Shown here piece after piece: positions 8,938-17,993 of a stretch of 64,000 nt of DNA; the stretch's first letter is position 1; the number at the start of each line of letters is the position of its first letter. Origin of the DNA: Crateriforma spongiae (GTDB lineage: Bacteria; Planctomycetota; Planctomycetia; Pirellulales; Pirellulaceae). The notes below the pieces were generated by a model that saw only the letters and a list, made by a program, of their open reading frames with translations, did no database searches and had not been told where the DNA came from. Where the stretch lies: the NCBI RefSeq assembly GCF_012290005.1, contig NZ_JAAXMS010000004.1, positions 186,001 through 250,000 of the forward strand, read 5' to 3'. The position numbers were made by a program, and so were the translations under genes.

Positions 8938-9698
8938 CACGCGGTGGATTCCAAGTCCTGAAGAACTTCGGGCGGCAATTTGGCGGCCGACGCCCGATCA
9001 ATGATCAACGTCGCGTCGTCGTGGCGGCGCAGAATGCTGGCCGGAATTTCAGGGCTGATTTCATCCAGCAAGGTGCTACGGACCGCGTCGGCTTTTTGTG
9101 CGTCCGGCACGCTGCAAAGGATCGTGGACGTCTTCATGATCTGGCGAATCGACATGCTGATCGCGTGGGTGGGAACGTCATCAAGTCCTGCGAACCAGCC
9201 TTCGCCCACTTGTTGCCGGCGACAGGCTTCGTCCAATGCAACGCGAATGTAAGGGGCGTCGGTGTCAAAATCGGCCGGCGGGTCATTGAAAGCCAGGTGG
9301 CCATTTTCGCCGATTCCGACCAACGCTAGATCAACGGGCGCGGACTGTAGTTGCCGCCCCACGTTGGACATGACTTCGGCGGGGTCTTGATCACCCGGCA
9401 AGTAGGCGAACGATCGCAGCGGGACGTGATCGACGAACCGCTGTTTCAAGTACCCGCAAAACGAAGCCGGATGGTCGGCGTCGATCCCGATGTATTCATC
9501 CAGATGAAACGCGTCGACGACGGACCAATCCAAATCACGAGTCACCAGTTGTTGCAAGACTTCGAATTGTGACGCACCCGTGGCGACGATCAAACGAGCG
9601 TTTCCGCGATCAGCGATGGCTTTGCGTAGGACGTCGGCCGCAGCGTCGGCAACAAATTGCCCCATGGACTGGCGATCTTGGACAAGCACGGTTTTCAA
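8937..9698 (-). CDS. nagB: Glucosamine-6-phosphate deaminase
   Basis: 253 residues if translation starts at TTG 9698 (LKTVLVQDRQSM), which gives the family's usual N-terminus; the next ATG is at 9665, and upstream in-frame sequence to 9896 overlaps the divergent gene. It converts glucosamine 6-phosphate to fructose 6-phosphate and ammonia. Motifs include FHLDEYIGIDADHPASFCGY (substrate loop and catalytic Asp) and VGIGENGHLAFNDPP, both diagnostic. It is first in the operon nagB-nagA-sulfatase, all leftward, with overlapping junctions. Start choice is the main uncertainty. Confidence 0.88.
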   Translation of the reverse strand: MKTVLVQDRQSMGQFVADAAADVLRKAIADRGNARLIVATGASQFEVLQQLVTRDLDWSVVDAFHLDEYIGIDADHPASFCGYLKQRFVDHVPLRSFAYLPGDQDPAEVMSNVGRQLQSAPVDLALVGIGENGHLAFNDPPADFDTDAPYIRVALDEACRRQQVGEGWFAGLDDVPTHAISMSIRQIMKTSTILCSVPDAQKADAVRSTLLDEISPEIPASILRRHDDATLIIDRASAAKLPPEVLQDLESTA

Positions 9699-9847
9699 CG
9701 GTGGGCCTCGGCAGATATCGGCGGGGGGGAATTGCAGAAAGTTGGTGGGGCGTCGGCCCCAAGTGTAACCGCGCCGCAGATGGCCCACAGCCGTGATGGG
9801 TTGGTGTCTACTGTTGGACAGGGGCCCAAGATTTTTCAAGGGAATCG

Positions 9848-11878
9848 ATGATGTCGCACCGATTGGTATCCGGCGACGGCTGGCTGGCTGTCGCACTGAT
9901 CATCTGTTTGTCGTTTGCATCCGGCTTGGCAACGTCAGCCGACGAAGCGTCCACCGCGGATGTCGAATTGAAGACGTTGGACGGTCACTTTCCGTTTGAT
10001 GTTCCCGACACGGTACAGCAATGGAACCAACGGGCGTCGACGCTGCGGCATCGGATCCGTGTCGCGACCGGCTTGTGGCCGTATCCCCCCAAGACACCTT
10101 TGAAAGCGACGATCCACGGCCCCGTGCAACATGACGGGTTCATGACGGAAAAGGTGTACTTCGAAAGCTTTCCCGGTCACTTCGTCACCGGCCAGTTGTT
10201 CCGGCCGGCCGATGGAAACGATTTGGCGGTCGTCGACGGAAAGCGACCGGGCGTCCTGAGTCCTCATGGTCACGGCGGTCGGACGATGCAGTTAAGTGAC
10301 GATGACTTGCAGAAGAATTTGAAAACTGGCGGAGAGAAATTCGAGGGATCGGGACGCAATCCAAAGTACGCCCGTTGTGCGCACCTGGCACGGATGGGAT
10401 GCGTCGTGTTCATGTTTGACATGCTGGGATATGCCGATTCCCAGCAGATCGGATTCGAAGTCGCGCATCGTCACGCCAAAGCCCGACCCGAGGAATCCAA
10501 TCGCACCTCGCCATGCTTGTACAGCATCGATGCCGAATTGAATCTGCAATCGATCATGGGGTGGCAAACTTGGAATGCGATCCGTGCGTTGGACTTCTTG
10601 GAATCGTTGGACGACGTGGACCCCGATCGCTTGGCGGTAACCGGCGGCAGCGGTGGTGGAACCCAAACGATTCTGTTGGGCGCGCTGGACGATCGTGTTT
10701 CGGTTAGCTTTCCCAATGGGATGGTTTCGACGTCGATGCAGGGAGGATGTTATTGCGAAAACGCGAACTACCTGCGTATCGGGACGGGCAACGTCGAATT
10801 GGCGGCGTTGTTTGCGCCCAAGCCTCAAGGTATGACCGCGGCGGACGACTGGACTCGCGACATGATGAATGACGGTTTTCCAGAACTGGTCAAGCTGTAC
10901 ACGATGCTGGGGCAACCGGATCACGTGATGTGTCGGCCGTTGTTGCACTTTCCCCACAACTACAACTATGTGACTCGGGAAACCATGTACCGGTGGATGG
11001 CCACGCATCTGTCGTTGCCGCCGGAATCACCTCTGGTGGAAACCGACATGGTTCCGCCGACCGAAGCCGAAACGTCGGTGTGGAACCAACAACATCCGGC
11101 GCCCATGGATTCGGGTGTGCCGCACGAACGGCGGGTGCTGGCGTGGTGGAAGCAGCAGGCGGACGAGTCATTGAAAGCGTCGCTACCGCCGTACCAAGGT
11201 GATGCACCGGAGCGACCGCTGGCGAAGTTTCGGCACGATTTCGGGATTCCCTGGTCGATCATGCTGACGGTGCCAGACGAATCGACGAAGCAAGCCGGGC
11301 GTGATGCCGATGAGACCACGGGTGCGGAATTGATCTCCGATGCGACCGCTTCGGCCGGGACGCTGATCTATTGCGGTCAGGGTGATTTGCCCGACGAGTT
11401 GGACGGATGGTTGGACCAGGGGTATCGGTTGGTCCGTCCGGAATTGGATTGGTCACAGGATGAACAGCCGATCGTTGCCAACAACAAGCGGTACGCCGGG
11501 TTCACCTTTGGTTACAACCCGCCGCTGGTCGCGCGTCGGTGGGGACACCTCGCACGCTTGGCCACTGACATTGATGGACCGGTGGTCCTGGCGGGATCCG
11601 GCCGGCACGTCGCTTGGGTCGCGGGTGCCGCGATGCTGGCGGGCTCGAAGGTGACCGAGTGTTGGCTGCGTCCCGATGGGTTTCGGTTTGCAGCGGTGGA
11701 CGATTACACCGACGCGACCTTCGTCCCCGGGGCGACCAAGTACGGTGATCTGCCCGTGTTGGTTTCGCTGCGGGCGCCCCACCGTTTGACGATCGTGGGC
11801 GCCGATGATGCAGTACGAAAGCAAGTCACCGCGACCTATCGCCAAGCGGATGCGATGGACCGGTTGACGGTGAAGTGA
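9848..11878 (+). CDS. Secreted acetyl-xylan-esterase-like alpha/beta hydrolase
   Basis: 676 residues, with tandem ATGs at 9848 and 9851. A hydrophobic segment (about residues 12-28, LAVALIICLSFASGLA) acts as signal peptide. HGHGGR (near 140) is the oxyanion-type loop, VTGGSGGGTQT is a nucleophile elbow of the G-x-S-x-G kind with Ser in the middle, and PLLHFPHNYNY carries a likely catalytic His. The fold matches large planctomycete hydrolases annotated as acetylxylan esterases or dienelactone-hydrolase-like. The C-terminal ~200 residues form a second domain without a clear family. It probably deacetylates or cleaves polysaccharide esters outside the cytoplasm. It is divergent from nagB with a 149-base spacer. 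Confidence 0.75.
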   Translation: MMSHRLVSGDGWLAVALIICLSFASGLATSADEASTADVELKTLDGHFPFDVPDTVQQWNQRASTLRHRIRVATGLWPYPPKTPLKATIHGPVQHDGFMTEKVYFESFPGHFVTGQLFRPADGNDLAVVDGKRPGVLSPHGHGGRTMQLSDDDLQKNLKTGGEKFEGSGRNPKYARCAHLARMGCVVFMFDMLGYADSQQIGFEVAHRHAKARPEESNRTSPCLYSIDAELNLQSIMGWQTWNAIRALDFLESLDDVDPDRLAVTGGSGGGTQTILLGALDDRVSVSFPNGMVSTSMQGGCYCENANYLRIGTGNVELAALFAPKPQGMTAADDWTRDMMNDGFPELVKLYTMLGQPDHVMCRPLLHFPHNYNYVTRETMYRWMATHLSLPPESPLVETDMVPPTEAETSVWNQQHPAPMDSGVPHERRVLAWWKQQADESLKASLPPYQGDAPERPLAKFRHDFGIPWSIMLTVPDESTKQAGRDADETTGAELISDATASAGTLIYCGQGDLPDELDGWLDQGYRLVRPELDWSQDEQPIVANNKRYAGFTFGYNPPLVARRWGHLARLATDIDGPVVLAGSGRHVAWVAGAAMLAGSKVTECWLRPDGFRFAAVDDYTDATFVPGATKYGDLPVLVSLRAPHRLTIVGADDAVRKQVTATYRQADAMDRLTVK

Positions 11879-11887
11879 CCATCGCAA

Positions 11888-11911
11888 GCATCGCTCGGGC
11901 CAGAGCGATGC
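11888..11911. terminator. Perfect hairpin between convergent genes
   Basis: GCATCGCTC and GAGCGATGC form a nine-base-pair stem with a six-base loop, nine bases after the esterase stop. There is no clear T-run on either side, so it may be a weak bidirectional terminator or an RNA 3'-end stabiliser. Confidence 0.4.
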
Positions 11912-11976
11912 GTCGACCGTGGTGACACCTTCACCGGAACGACGCAGTCACACCGATCCATCCGTTTCAGCCGGTT

Positions 11977-14865
11977 TCAACGCCGATTTGTCGGTGCGTC
12001 CAGGCTGGCGACGACGTCTTCATCGTCGGACGAAGCTGACGCATCGGCGGGGCCCATTGCCAGCCCGATCCAGCCGTCACGCAGAATCAACTGGGACACT
12101 TCCAAGTCTTGCACCGCCGGGTGCTCGGCCATTTGCGGCATCGTCAACGGCAGCGGACGATCGTCATCCAGGACTTTGTTGAAGATCGCTCGTGCGGGCA
12201 ACCGCTGTCGCATGCTCATTCGCGGTCCTTGGATCGACAGGCCGCTGTCGCGAACCAAGTAAGCGCGATTGCCATCGAATTCGGCGCGGTACTTTGCACG
12301 CACGATGAAGGTCCTCAGTTCGAAACCGTCTTCGCCCTTCAGTTGGACGATTCGCAGCGTCAACCACAATCGATCGTCTTCGATTTCCACCGTGATCGGT
12401 CGCGTCGGTGCGAACTGGATCGTCACATCGTCGGGCAGGTCCGCGATGATGGGCCGTGTGTCGACACCGAACTGGGACATCGCCGAATCGACCATGTCGC
12501 GGATGGACGCCGGTTCGTCACGAGGAACCATTTGTTCCAACGTGTTGTTGATCGCCGATTGATGCAACTGCAGACTCATCAGACTGTTGTGGGGCGCCCT
12601 CGGTCGCGGGGTGAACGCGGCCATCTGCCAGTCGCCCGCCAAACGATACCGAGCCAGCAAACGCGATGGCGTCGTTTCCATGTCGACGACCATCGGTTCC
12701 AAATCCATGCGTCCGAGCGGTCCGACCACGACGTCGCTGAATTGGCCCGTCGCTTTGCGGACTTTTTCTTGGACTTGTTGATCGATTTCGCCCGAGATGC
12801 TTTGCCGGATTCGGCTTTCGGTGATTCGGTTGGCGATCGGTGCAGAATCGGCGTACCGTCCCGCTGCGATGCTGCGGACCAGGGAACCGATCAGCGGCAA
12901 TCCGTCATAGTCGCTGCGGATTCCCCGCAAACGCGTTTGATTGTTCACCGAGACCGACGACGATCCGATTTTCACCGCGTCGGTGGTCAACTGGATCGGC
13001 GTGGAGGCAAGGAAATTGCTGTTTCCGACCGTTCGCAGTGCCACCGGACCGTTCAGGCCGACGGCGCGAGTGGACACGTCGCCCTGGGTCAACAATTCAA
13101 GTGACCAGCGATCACGTGACGGCACCAGCCGAAGGTCCAGATCGCTGTTGATCTGGCTGGTTCCCCGCACGCGACTTCCCAGCAAAGTCGTGCGCACCGG
13201 TTGCACTTGTGATTGCACCGGAGGAAGCAGGCGACGCATCAGTTGATCGGTCACCGCAAACCGCATGTTGGCATTGCGATAGTGCGTGGTGATCGACTTG
13301 GCGACGGCGACGGAAGCTTCCCGACCACTGAAACGCAATGACTGCACGGCGTCGGCAACGTCGATCGCACTCAGGTCGATCGCATTGTTTTCTTGACGCT
13401 CCAGATCGCGGACCAGCTTGGCATAGTCGATCGGAGTGGCCGACCAAGTACGAAGCGAATCGGCAAGCTCGTTGACTGCCGGTCGGTCCAGCCATTGACG
13501 CTGGGATGGCTGCAATCCGTACCACTGCAAACGTGACAAGAACCGCTGGGCGACTTCCGCACGTGCGGCAGGCGATCCGTTGTCCACGGCCGCACGGATG
13601 TCATCCAAAAGCAGGAATTCATGCCAGCCGCCTGGGTCGTTCGACCGGGCCAGTTCGGATTCCACCTGATCAGCCAGCCCGGCAATCTTGGTGGCCAGTT
13701 TTCGTGCGGCGTCCGAATCGGCCAACACAGAAAACACCGGTCGCGATCCATCGATGCTTTGCCGAGCACCCGAATCAACGACTTTCCAAACCGCCCCCCA
13801 AACCGCCAAGCGTCGGTTCAGCCCGTGAGCGGTGCGCAGCCATTGAATCTGCAGTTGGCGATCGTCGACTTGTTCCGCCAGCTGCAAGCCGGCTTCGGCA
13901 AACGTTGCCAGTTGCTGCAGGGTGGATCCCGCGTCTGGGTCGCCCAGCCAGTCGAAAGACTGCAATCGTCGCAAACGACTGTCGACTTGCCCGGCCCAGC
14001 GGGCGGCCGGATCGTCGGCAAATGCACCGTCCTGGGCCGAGGGAAAATCGCCGGCGGTTGCGATCCCCGCCAAGTCATTCAGCATTTCGTGCAAGGCCGC
14101 CGCCTCGGGCCAGCCCGCCGGATGCGTATCGCCCTTGTGTTGGTTGGCGGCGGCAACGTCACGAGCTGCCGATTCCGGTTGGGCGTCGGGCGTCTGCTTG
14201 GCCGCCGGTGCTTGGCCCAGCGAAATCGGTTCCGGCTTGGTCGGCGGCGCCGGTGGGCCGTCGGGCTTGTCGGTATCCGTTTCCGTGCCATCGATGCCCA
14301 GCGACTGATGATCCGGACGATAACGCCCCAACACGCGAATGGATTCCGGCAACACGCTTTTGTGTTCCCGCCGCGTCGATGCGGTGACGGTGCGCGGTCC
14401 CAACGGCACGACATCCCATTGGATCGAATCCGACGTGCCGTACGTTTCGCTACGAAGCATCGAAAGCCCGGCCAGTTCACGATTGGTGTTCAGCCGCGGG
14501 GCACGCGCGATCACATTGGTCGGCCCACCGACAACGAATTCGTGAAGGTCCGACGCATCCGGTGTGTTCGGTTGCGTTGCGGGCGGTTCGGACGGTTTCC
14601 ATCGTCCGGCGATCGGATTCTTCAGCACCGGCCAGCTTTGCCGCAATGCCACCAGGGAACCGTCGACGGTACGTCGTGCCGGAGCGATCTGGGGTTGGAC
14701 CAGCTTTGCCATGGAGTTGGCTCGGGTGACCAATTCGACCGCCGCGCTGCCGGCGCGGCTCCGCATTGCCGCCAGATCAAGCGTCGAGAACCAAGTCATC
14801 GACGAGATCGTGGAGGAGGCGACCAGCGGCCAGACCAGTAGTGCTCGTTTAATTTCCTTACGCAT
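11977..14865 (-). CDS. Large exported protein of unknown function
   Basis: 962 residues from ATG 14865. The frame runs on to 15324, but that part overlaps fcl and has unnatural composition. The N-terminus [20 protein letters not shown] looks like an uncleaved signal or membrane anchor. Residues ~190-270 are Pro/Ala/Thr-rich and probably disordered. The middle is helical with many Trp/Gln residues ([20 protein letters not shown]). The last ~400 residues are beta-rich and repeat a theme of [20 protein letters not shown] and [20 protein letters not shown], ending in an acidic tail ([12 protein letters not shown]). I do not recognise a family. It is divergent from fcl (248-base spacer) and converges on the esterase gene. 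It is likely periplasmic and perhaps envelope-associated, but that is a guess. Confidence 0.7.
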   Translation of the reverse strand: MRKEIKRALLVWPLVASSTISSMTWFSTLDLAAMRSRAGSAAVELVTRANSMAKLVQPQIAPARRTVDGSLVALRQSWPVLKNPIAGRWKPSEPPATQPNTPDASDLHEFVVGGPTNVIARAPRLNTNRELAGLSMLRSETYGTSDSIQWDVVPLGPRTVTASTRREHKSVLPESIRVLGRYRPDHQSLGIDGTETDTDKPDGPPAPPTKPEPISLGQAPAAKQTPDAQPESAARDVAAANQHKGDTHPAGWPEAAALHEMLNDLAGIATAGDFPSAQDGAFADDPAARWAGQVDSRLRRLQSFDWLGDPDAGSTLQQLATFAEAGLQLAEQVDDRQLQIQWLRTAHGLNRRLAVWGAVWKVVDSGARQSIDGSRPVFSVLADSDAARKLATKIAGLADQVESELARSNDPGGWHEFLLLDDIRAAVDNGSPAARAEVAQRFLSRLQWYGLQPSQRQWLDRPAVNELADSLRTWSATPIDYAKLVRDLERQENNAIDLSAIDVADAVQSLRFSGREASVAVAKSITTHYRNANMRFAVTDQLMRRLLPPVQSQVQPVRTTLLGSRVRGTSQINSDLDLRLVPSRDRWSLELLTQGDVSTRAVGLNGPVALRTVGNSNFLASTPIQLTTDAVKIGSSSVSVNNQTRLRGIRSDYDGLPLIGSLVRSIAAGRYADSAPIANRITESRIRQSISGEIDQQVQEKVRKATGQFSDVVVGPLGRMDLEPMVVDMETTPSRLLARYRLAGDWQMAAFTPRPRAPHNSLMSLQLHQSAINNTLEQMVPRDEPASIRDMVDSAMSQFGVDTRPIIADLPDDVTIQFAPTRPITVEIEDDRLWLTLRIVQLKGEDGFELRTFIVRAKYRAEFDGNRAYLVRDSGLSIQGPRMSMRQRLPARAIFNKVLDDDRPLPLTMPQMAEHPAVQDLEVSQLILRDGWIGLAMGPADASASSDDEDVVASLDAPTNRR

Positions 14866-15113
14866 CGTGCGTATCTGCCCATGTGATGAGAGGGATTCTG
14901 CGATCAGCCCTGACCGCTGCAAAGGTTCATCGACCGTCAGGGGTCCCCTGTCCACGCCTGCTTCGCCGCGGTGCCCAACCGCCAAGTCCGGCGTCATCCC
15001 AATGGCCGATACGACCCCACCAGGTTGCGTTTCTGGATTCCGATTGCGGGTCCCCGAAACTTTCACACGGTCTTGGCGTGACGAAACGCTGCCGTTTGAG
15101 TAGCTTTTGCGGT

Positions 15114-16079
15114 ATGAGCGAATCCACACTGCCCCCCGAATTGAAACGCATCTACGTGGCCGGCCATCGCGGCATGGTCGGCGGCGCCGTTTGTCGGCGT
15201 CTGCAAGGTGAAGATGTGCAGGTCGTGACGGCCAGTCGGAATGATCTGGATTTGACGGACGCGGCCGCAGTGGAAAGCTTTTTTTCCCAGCAACAGGTCG
15301 ATGCGGTGATTTTCGCCGCCGCAAAGGTCGGCGGCATCGTTGCCAATAACACGTATCCGGTGGAGTTTCTGTCGGACAATGTGCTGATGGCGACGAATGC
15401 GATCCAGGCGGCCTATCGCAGCAAAGTGAAACGCTTTCTGTTTTTGGGCAGCACGTGTATCTATCCCCGCGATTGTCCCCAGCCGATCGTCGAAGATTCG
15501 CTGTTGACCGGGCCCTTGGAACCGACCAACGAAGCCTATGCTTTGGCCAAGATCGCCGGACTGAAATTGTGCCAGTACTATCGTCGCCAATACGGCGCGA
15601 TGTTCCACAGCGCGATGCCGACCAATCTTTATGGCCCGGGCGACAATTACCATCCCGAACACAGCCACGTATTGCCCGCGCTGATCCGCCGATTCCACGA
15701 AGCCAAATTGGACGGTATCGAAACGGTCACGATCTGGGGTACCGGATCACCACGTCGCGAATTTTTGTTTGTCGATGACTTGGCCGATGCTTTGGTGCAC
15801 TTGCTGGGCGTCAACGACCCGCCGGACTGGGTCAATGTCGGCACCGGTGTTGATCAAACGATTTTAGATTTGGCCAAGTTGGTGGCCGAAACCGTCGGCT
15901 TTGAAGGTAAGATCGAAACCGACCCGTCACGCCCCGACGGCACGCCGGTCAAATGCACCAACGTGGATCGCCTGCACGCATCCGGCTGGCGGCATCGCGT
16001 CGACTTGGCCGAAGGGCTGCGTCGCACCTACGAAGCATTCCTGGCGGAACAATCGGCCGGCCAATTGCGGGCGGTTTGA
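15114..16079 (+). CDS. fcl: GDP-L-fucose synthase
   Basis: 321 residues from ATG 15114. It is a short-chain dehydrogenase/epimerase with the NADP-binding [13 protein letters not shown]-like GSTCIYP, the catalytic Y-x-x-x-K in YALAKIAG, and the family-typical [33 protein letters not shown]. It converts GDP-4-keto-6-deoxymannose to GDP-L-fucose. It is followed at 62 bases by gmd, which makes its substrate, so the pair is probably one transcription unit. The product would supply fucose for surface polysaccharide. Confidence 0.93.
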   Translation: MSESTLPPELKRIYVAGHRGMVGGAVCRRLQGEDVQVVTASRNDLDLTDAAAVESFFSQQQVDAVIFAAAKVGGIVANNTYPVEFLSDNVLMATNAIQAAYRSKVKRFLFLGSTCIYPRDCPQPIVEDSLLTGPLEPTNEAYALAKIAGLKLCQYYRRQYGAMFHSAMPTNLYGPGDNYHPEHSHVLPALIRRFHEAKLDGIETVTIWGTGSPRREFLFVDDLADALVHLLGVNDPPDWVNVGTGVDQTILDLAKLVAETVGFEGKIETDPSRPDGTPVKCTNVDRLHASGWRHRVDLAEGLRRTYEAFLAEQSAGQLRAV

Positions 16080-16141
16080 TCGATCCCCGATCCGTTCCAA
16101 CCCATCCTTCTTTTCTTTTTTAGGTTAGAGCCTTTACCGTC

Positions 16142-17158
16142 ATGACCAAGTCAGCATTGATCACCGGGATCACCGGCCAAGACGGCAGTTACCTTGCGGA
16201 ACTGTTGTTGGAAAAAGGGTACACGGTGCACGGGTTGGTGCGTCGAAGCAGTACGTTTTCGACCGAACGGATCGATCACATCTATCAAGACGTGCACGAC
16301 AACCCGAACCTGTTGCTGCACTACGGTGACCTGACCGACGGGCAAGCGTTGACCAACCTGGTGTTGGATATCCAGCCCGACGAGATTTACAACCTGGGTG
16401 CCCAAAGCCACGTTCGTGTTTCGTTCGATCAACCGGTTTACACACTGCAGGCCGTCGGCGTCGGTGCGTTGAATGTTTTGGAAGCCGCGCGGTTGCTGGA
16501 CAAGCAAAAATCGGTGCGTGTTTATCAGGCCAGCAGCAGCGAAATGTACGGCGACGTGATGGAAACGCCGCAGAAGGAAACGACGCCGTTCAACCCGCAA
16601 TCGCCCTACGCTTGTGCGAAGGTTTACGCGTTCCATCAAACCGTCAACTATCGCCGCAGTTACGACTTGTATGCCAGCAACGGCATCCTGTTCAATCACG
16701 AATCGGAACGTCGCGGTGAGACGTTTGTGACGCGAAAGATCACGCGTGCGGCCGGCCGAATCAAAGTCGGTCTGCAAGACAAACTGTACTTGGGCAACAT
16801 GGACGCCAAGCGTGACTGGGGTTATGCCAAAGATTATGTCGAAGGCATGTGGCGCATCCTTCAGCACAGCGAACCGGATGACTTTGTCTTGGCCACCGGC
16901 CGCACCGAAACGGTTCGCGATTTCTGTCGTCTGGTTTTCGAACAACTGGACATGAATTACGAAGACCACGTGGAGATCGATCCGCGTTACTTCCGGCCCG
17001 CCGAAGTCGAATTGTTGCTGGGCGATTGCACCAAGGCGAAAGAAAAGTTGGGCTGGACGGCCACGACGGATCTGGAGGAATTGGCCCGCATCATGACCCA
17101 GCACGATTACGAGCTGGCCCAGCGCGAAGCTCATTCGAAGACCTTCGTGCCGAACTAG
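16142..17158 (+). CDS. gmd: GDP-mannose 4,6-dehydratase
   Basis: 338 residues from ATG 16142. The N-terminus is the nucleotide-binding [19 protein letters not shown]. Further family signatures are [41 protein letters not shown], catalytic YACAK, and [20 protein letters not shown]. It dehydrates GDP-D-mannose to GDP-4-keto-6-deoxy-D-mannose, the first step to GDP-fucose, and feeds the preceding gene. Length is normal for the family. A short hairpin lies after the stop. Confidence 0.95.
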   Translation: MTKSALITGITGQDGSYLAELLLEKGYTVHGLVRRSSTFSTERIDHIYQDVHDNPNLLLHYGDLTDGQALTNLVLDIQPDEIYNLGAQSHVRVSFDQPVYTLQAVGVGALNVLEAARLLDKQKSVRVYQASSSEMYGDVMETPQKETTPFNPQSPYACAKVYAFHQTVNYRRSYDLYASNGILFNHESERRGETFVTRKITRAAGRIKVGLQDKLYLGNMDAKRDWGYAKDYVEGMWRILQHSEPDDFVLATGRTETVRDFCRLVFEQLDMNYEDHVEIDPRYFRPAEVELLLGDCTKAKEKLGWTATTDLEELARIMTQHDYELAQREAHSKTFVPN

Positions 17159-17209
17159 GCTTCGGTTCCCCGTTCTCGGGATGCCTGAAAGCCGGTTGGA
17201 AATTCTGAA

Positions 17210-17232
17210 ATTGCCGCGTGCATCGCGGCAAT
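17210..17232 (+). terminator. Hairpin downstream of gmd
   Basis: ATTGCCGCG pairs with CGCGGCAAT around a five-base loop. No T-run follows, so rho-independent termination is doubtful; it may protect the 3' end of the fcl-gmd transcript. Confidence 0.35.
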
Positions 17233-17300
17233 CGGTTGCCGCATCGCAACCGGGCATGTCCGGCCTGGGCACCGCTTAGGGCGGACGCTACGATTGCGCC

Positions 17301-17630
17301 ATGGCAAAGAAGAAGAATTCCAACACCGGATTTGAGTACGTCGAACCCATCGGGGATCGTGTGTTGGTTCGCAAAGACGAACCGAAACGCGAAACCCGTG
17401 GCGGCATCGCGCTTCCCGATGCGGCGGAGATCCCGACGATCACCGGTCGCATCGTGACGATCAGCGCGGTGGTCGAAAATGACGACGAATTGCCGCTTCG
17501 CCAGTACGACAAAATCTTGTTCCACCCGAAGAATGCGATCCCGGTGGATTTGGAACACGACAACCAGTTGTTCGTGATCCCGGTTGACGACGTGGTGGCA
17601 GTGTTCCGCCGCGACCCGCCTGCTGAGTAG
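17301..17630 (+). CDS. groES: GroES-like 10-kDa co-chaperonin
   Basis: 109 residues. The sequence EPIGDRVLVRKDEPKRETRGGIALPDAA is the start of the Cpn10 beta-barrel including the mobile loop that docks on GroEL, and YDKILFHPKNAIPVDL with DDVVAVF is the normal C-terminal half. The N-terminus MAKKKNSNTGFEYV is slightly extended. No groEL follows; the next gene is ileS about 360 bases on. Planctomycetes often carry several groES/groEL copies, so this may be a secondary, unlinked co-chaperonin. Confidence 0.85.
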   Translation: MAKKKNSNTGFEYVEPIGDRVLVRKDEPKRETRGGIALPDAAEIPTITGRIVTISAVVENDDELPLRQYDKILFHPKNAIPVDLEHDNQLFVIPVDDVVAVFRRDPPAE

Positions 17631-17676
17631 CCCAACAGCCGAATAGCCCGGCTGCTGAATAGCCCGGCTGCTGAAT
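17629..17676. repeat. Three 16-base tandem repeats after groES
   Basis: AGCCCGGCTGCTGAAT occurs twice without change (17645-17660, 17661-17676), preceded by a degenerate copy (17629-17644) that overlaps the groES stop codon. The unit resembles the final codons of groES (Pro-Ala-Glu-stop), so it probably arose by slippage at the gene end. Confidence 0.7.
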
Positions 17677-17993
17677 CTTCGCGACCTGGATCAAAGTTGC
17701 CGTTGGTGGTTTCGGCCGGCAATTCGGACCGGCCCCGAGTGAACCACCCGATCACGCGTCGTCTCCTTTCTTTTGACGTACGCCGGCCGACCTATCCGTC
17801 TTTCTCGCCGCCCGGTTCCCGCCGGGGCTGACCCGCCGTCATCAACTCGCGATCCGCCGCCCGCGGCGATACTTCTTGGTCGCCGACGACACGATTCCGC
17901 CCGGTGTCGCTGAAGTCCGGGGCTGACGAAACAGCCGCCAGGCATCTAAAACATGGGGCTTTACCGCTTCGCAGCCTGGATGCCTGAACCCCG
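17677..17993. other. Spacer between the groES repeats and ileS
   Basis: About 320 bases with no credible gene. It includes a pyrimidine-rich stretch (about 17755-17815). No T-box-like aminoacyl-tRNA leader or strong promoter is evident upstream of ileS. Confidence 0.4.

Noticed and set aside
14866-15324. Upstream extension of the 962-residue protein
   Set aside because: It overlaps the start of fcl, is Arg/Pro-rich with no signal sequence, while ATG 14865 gives a hydrophobic N-terminus.
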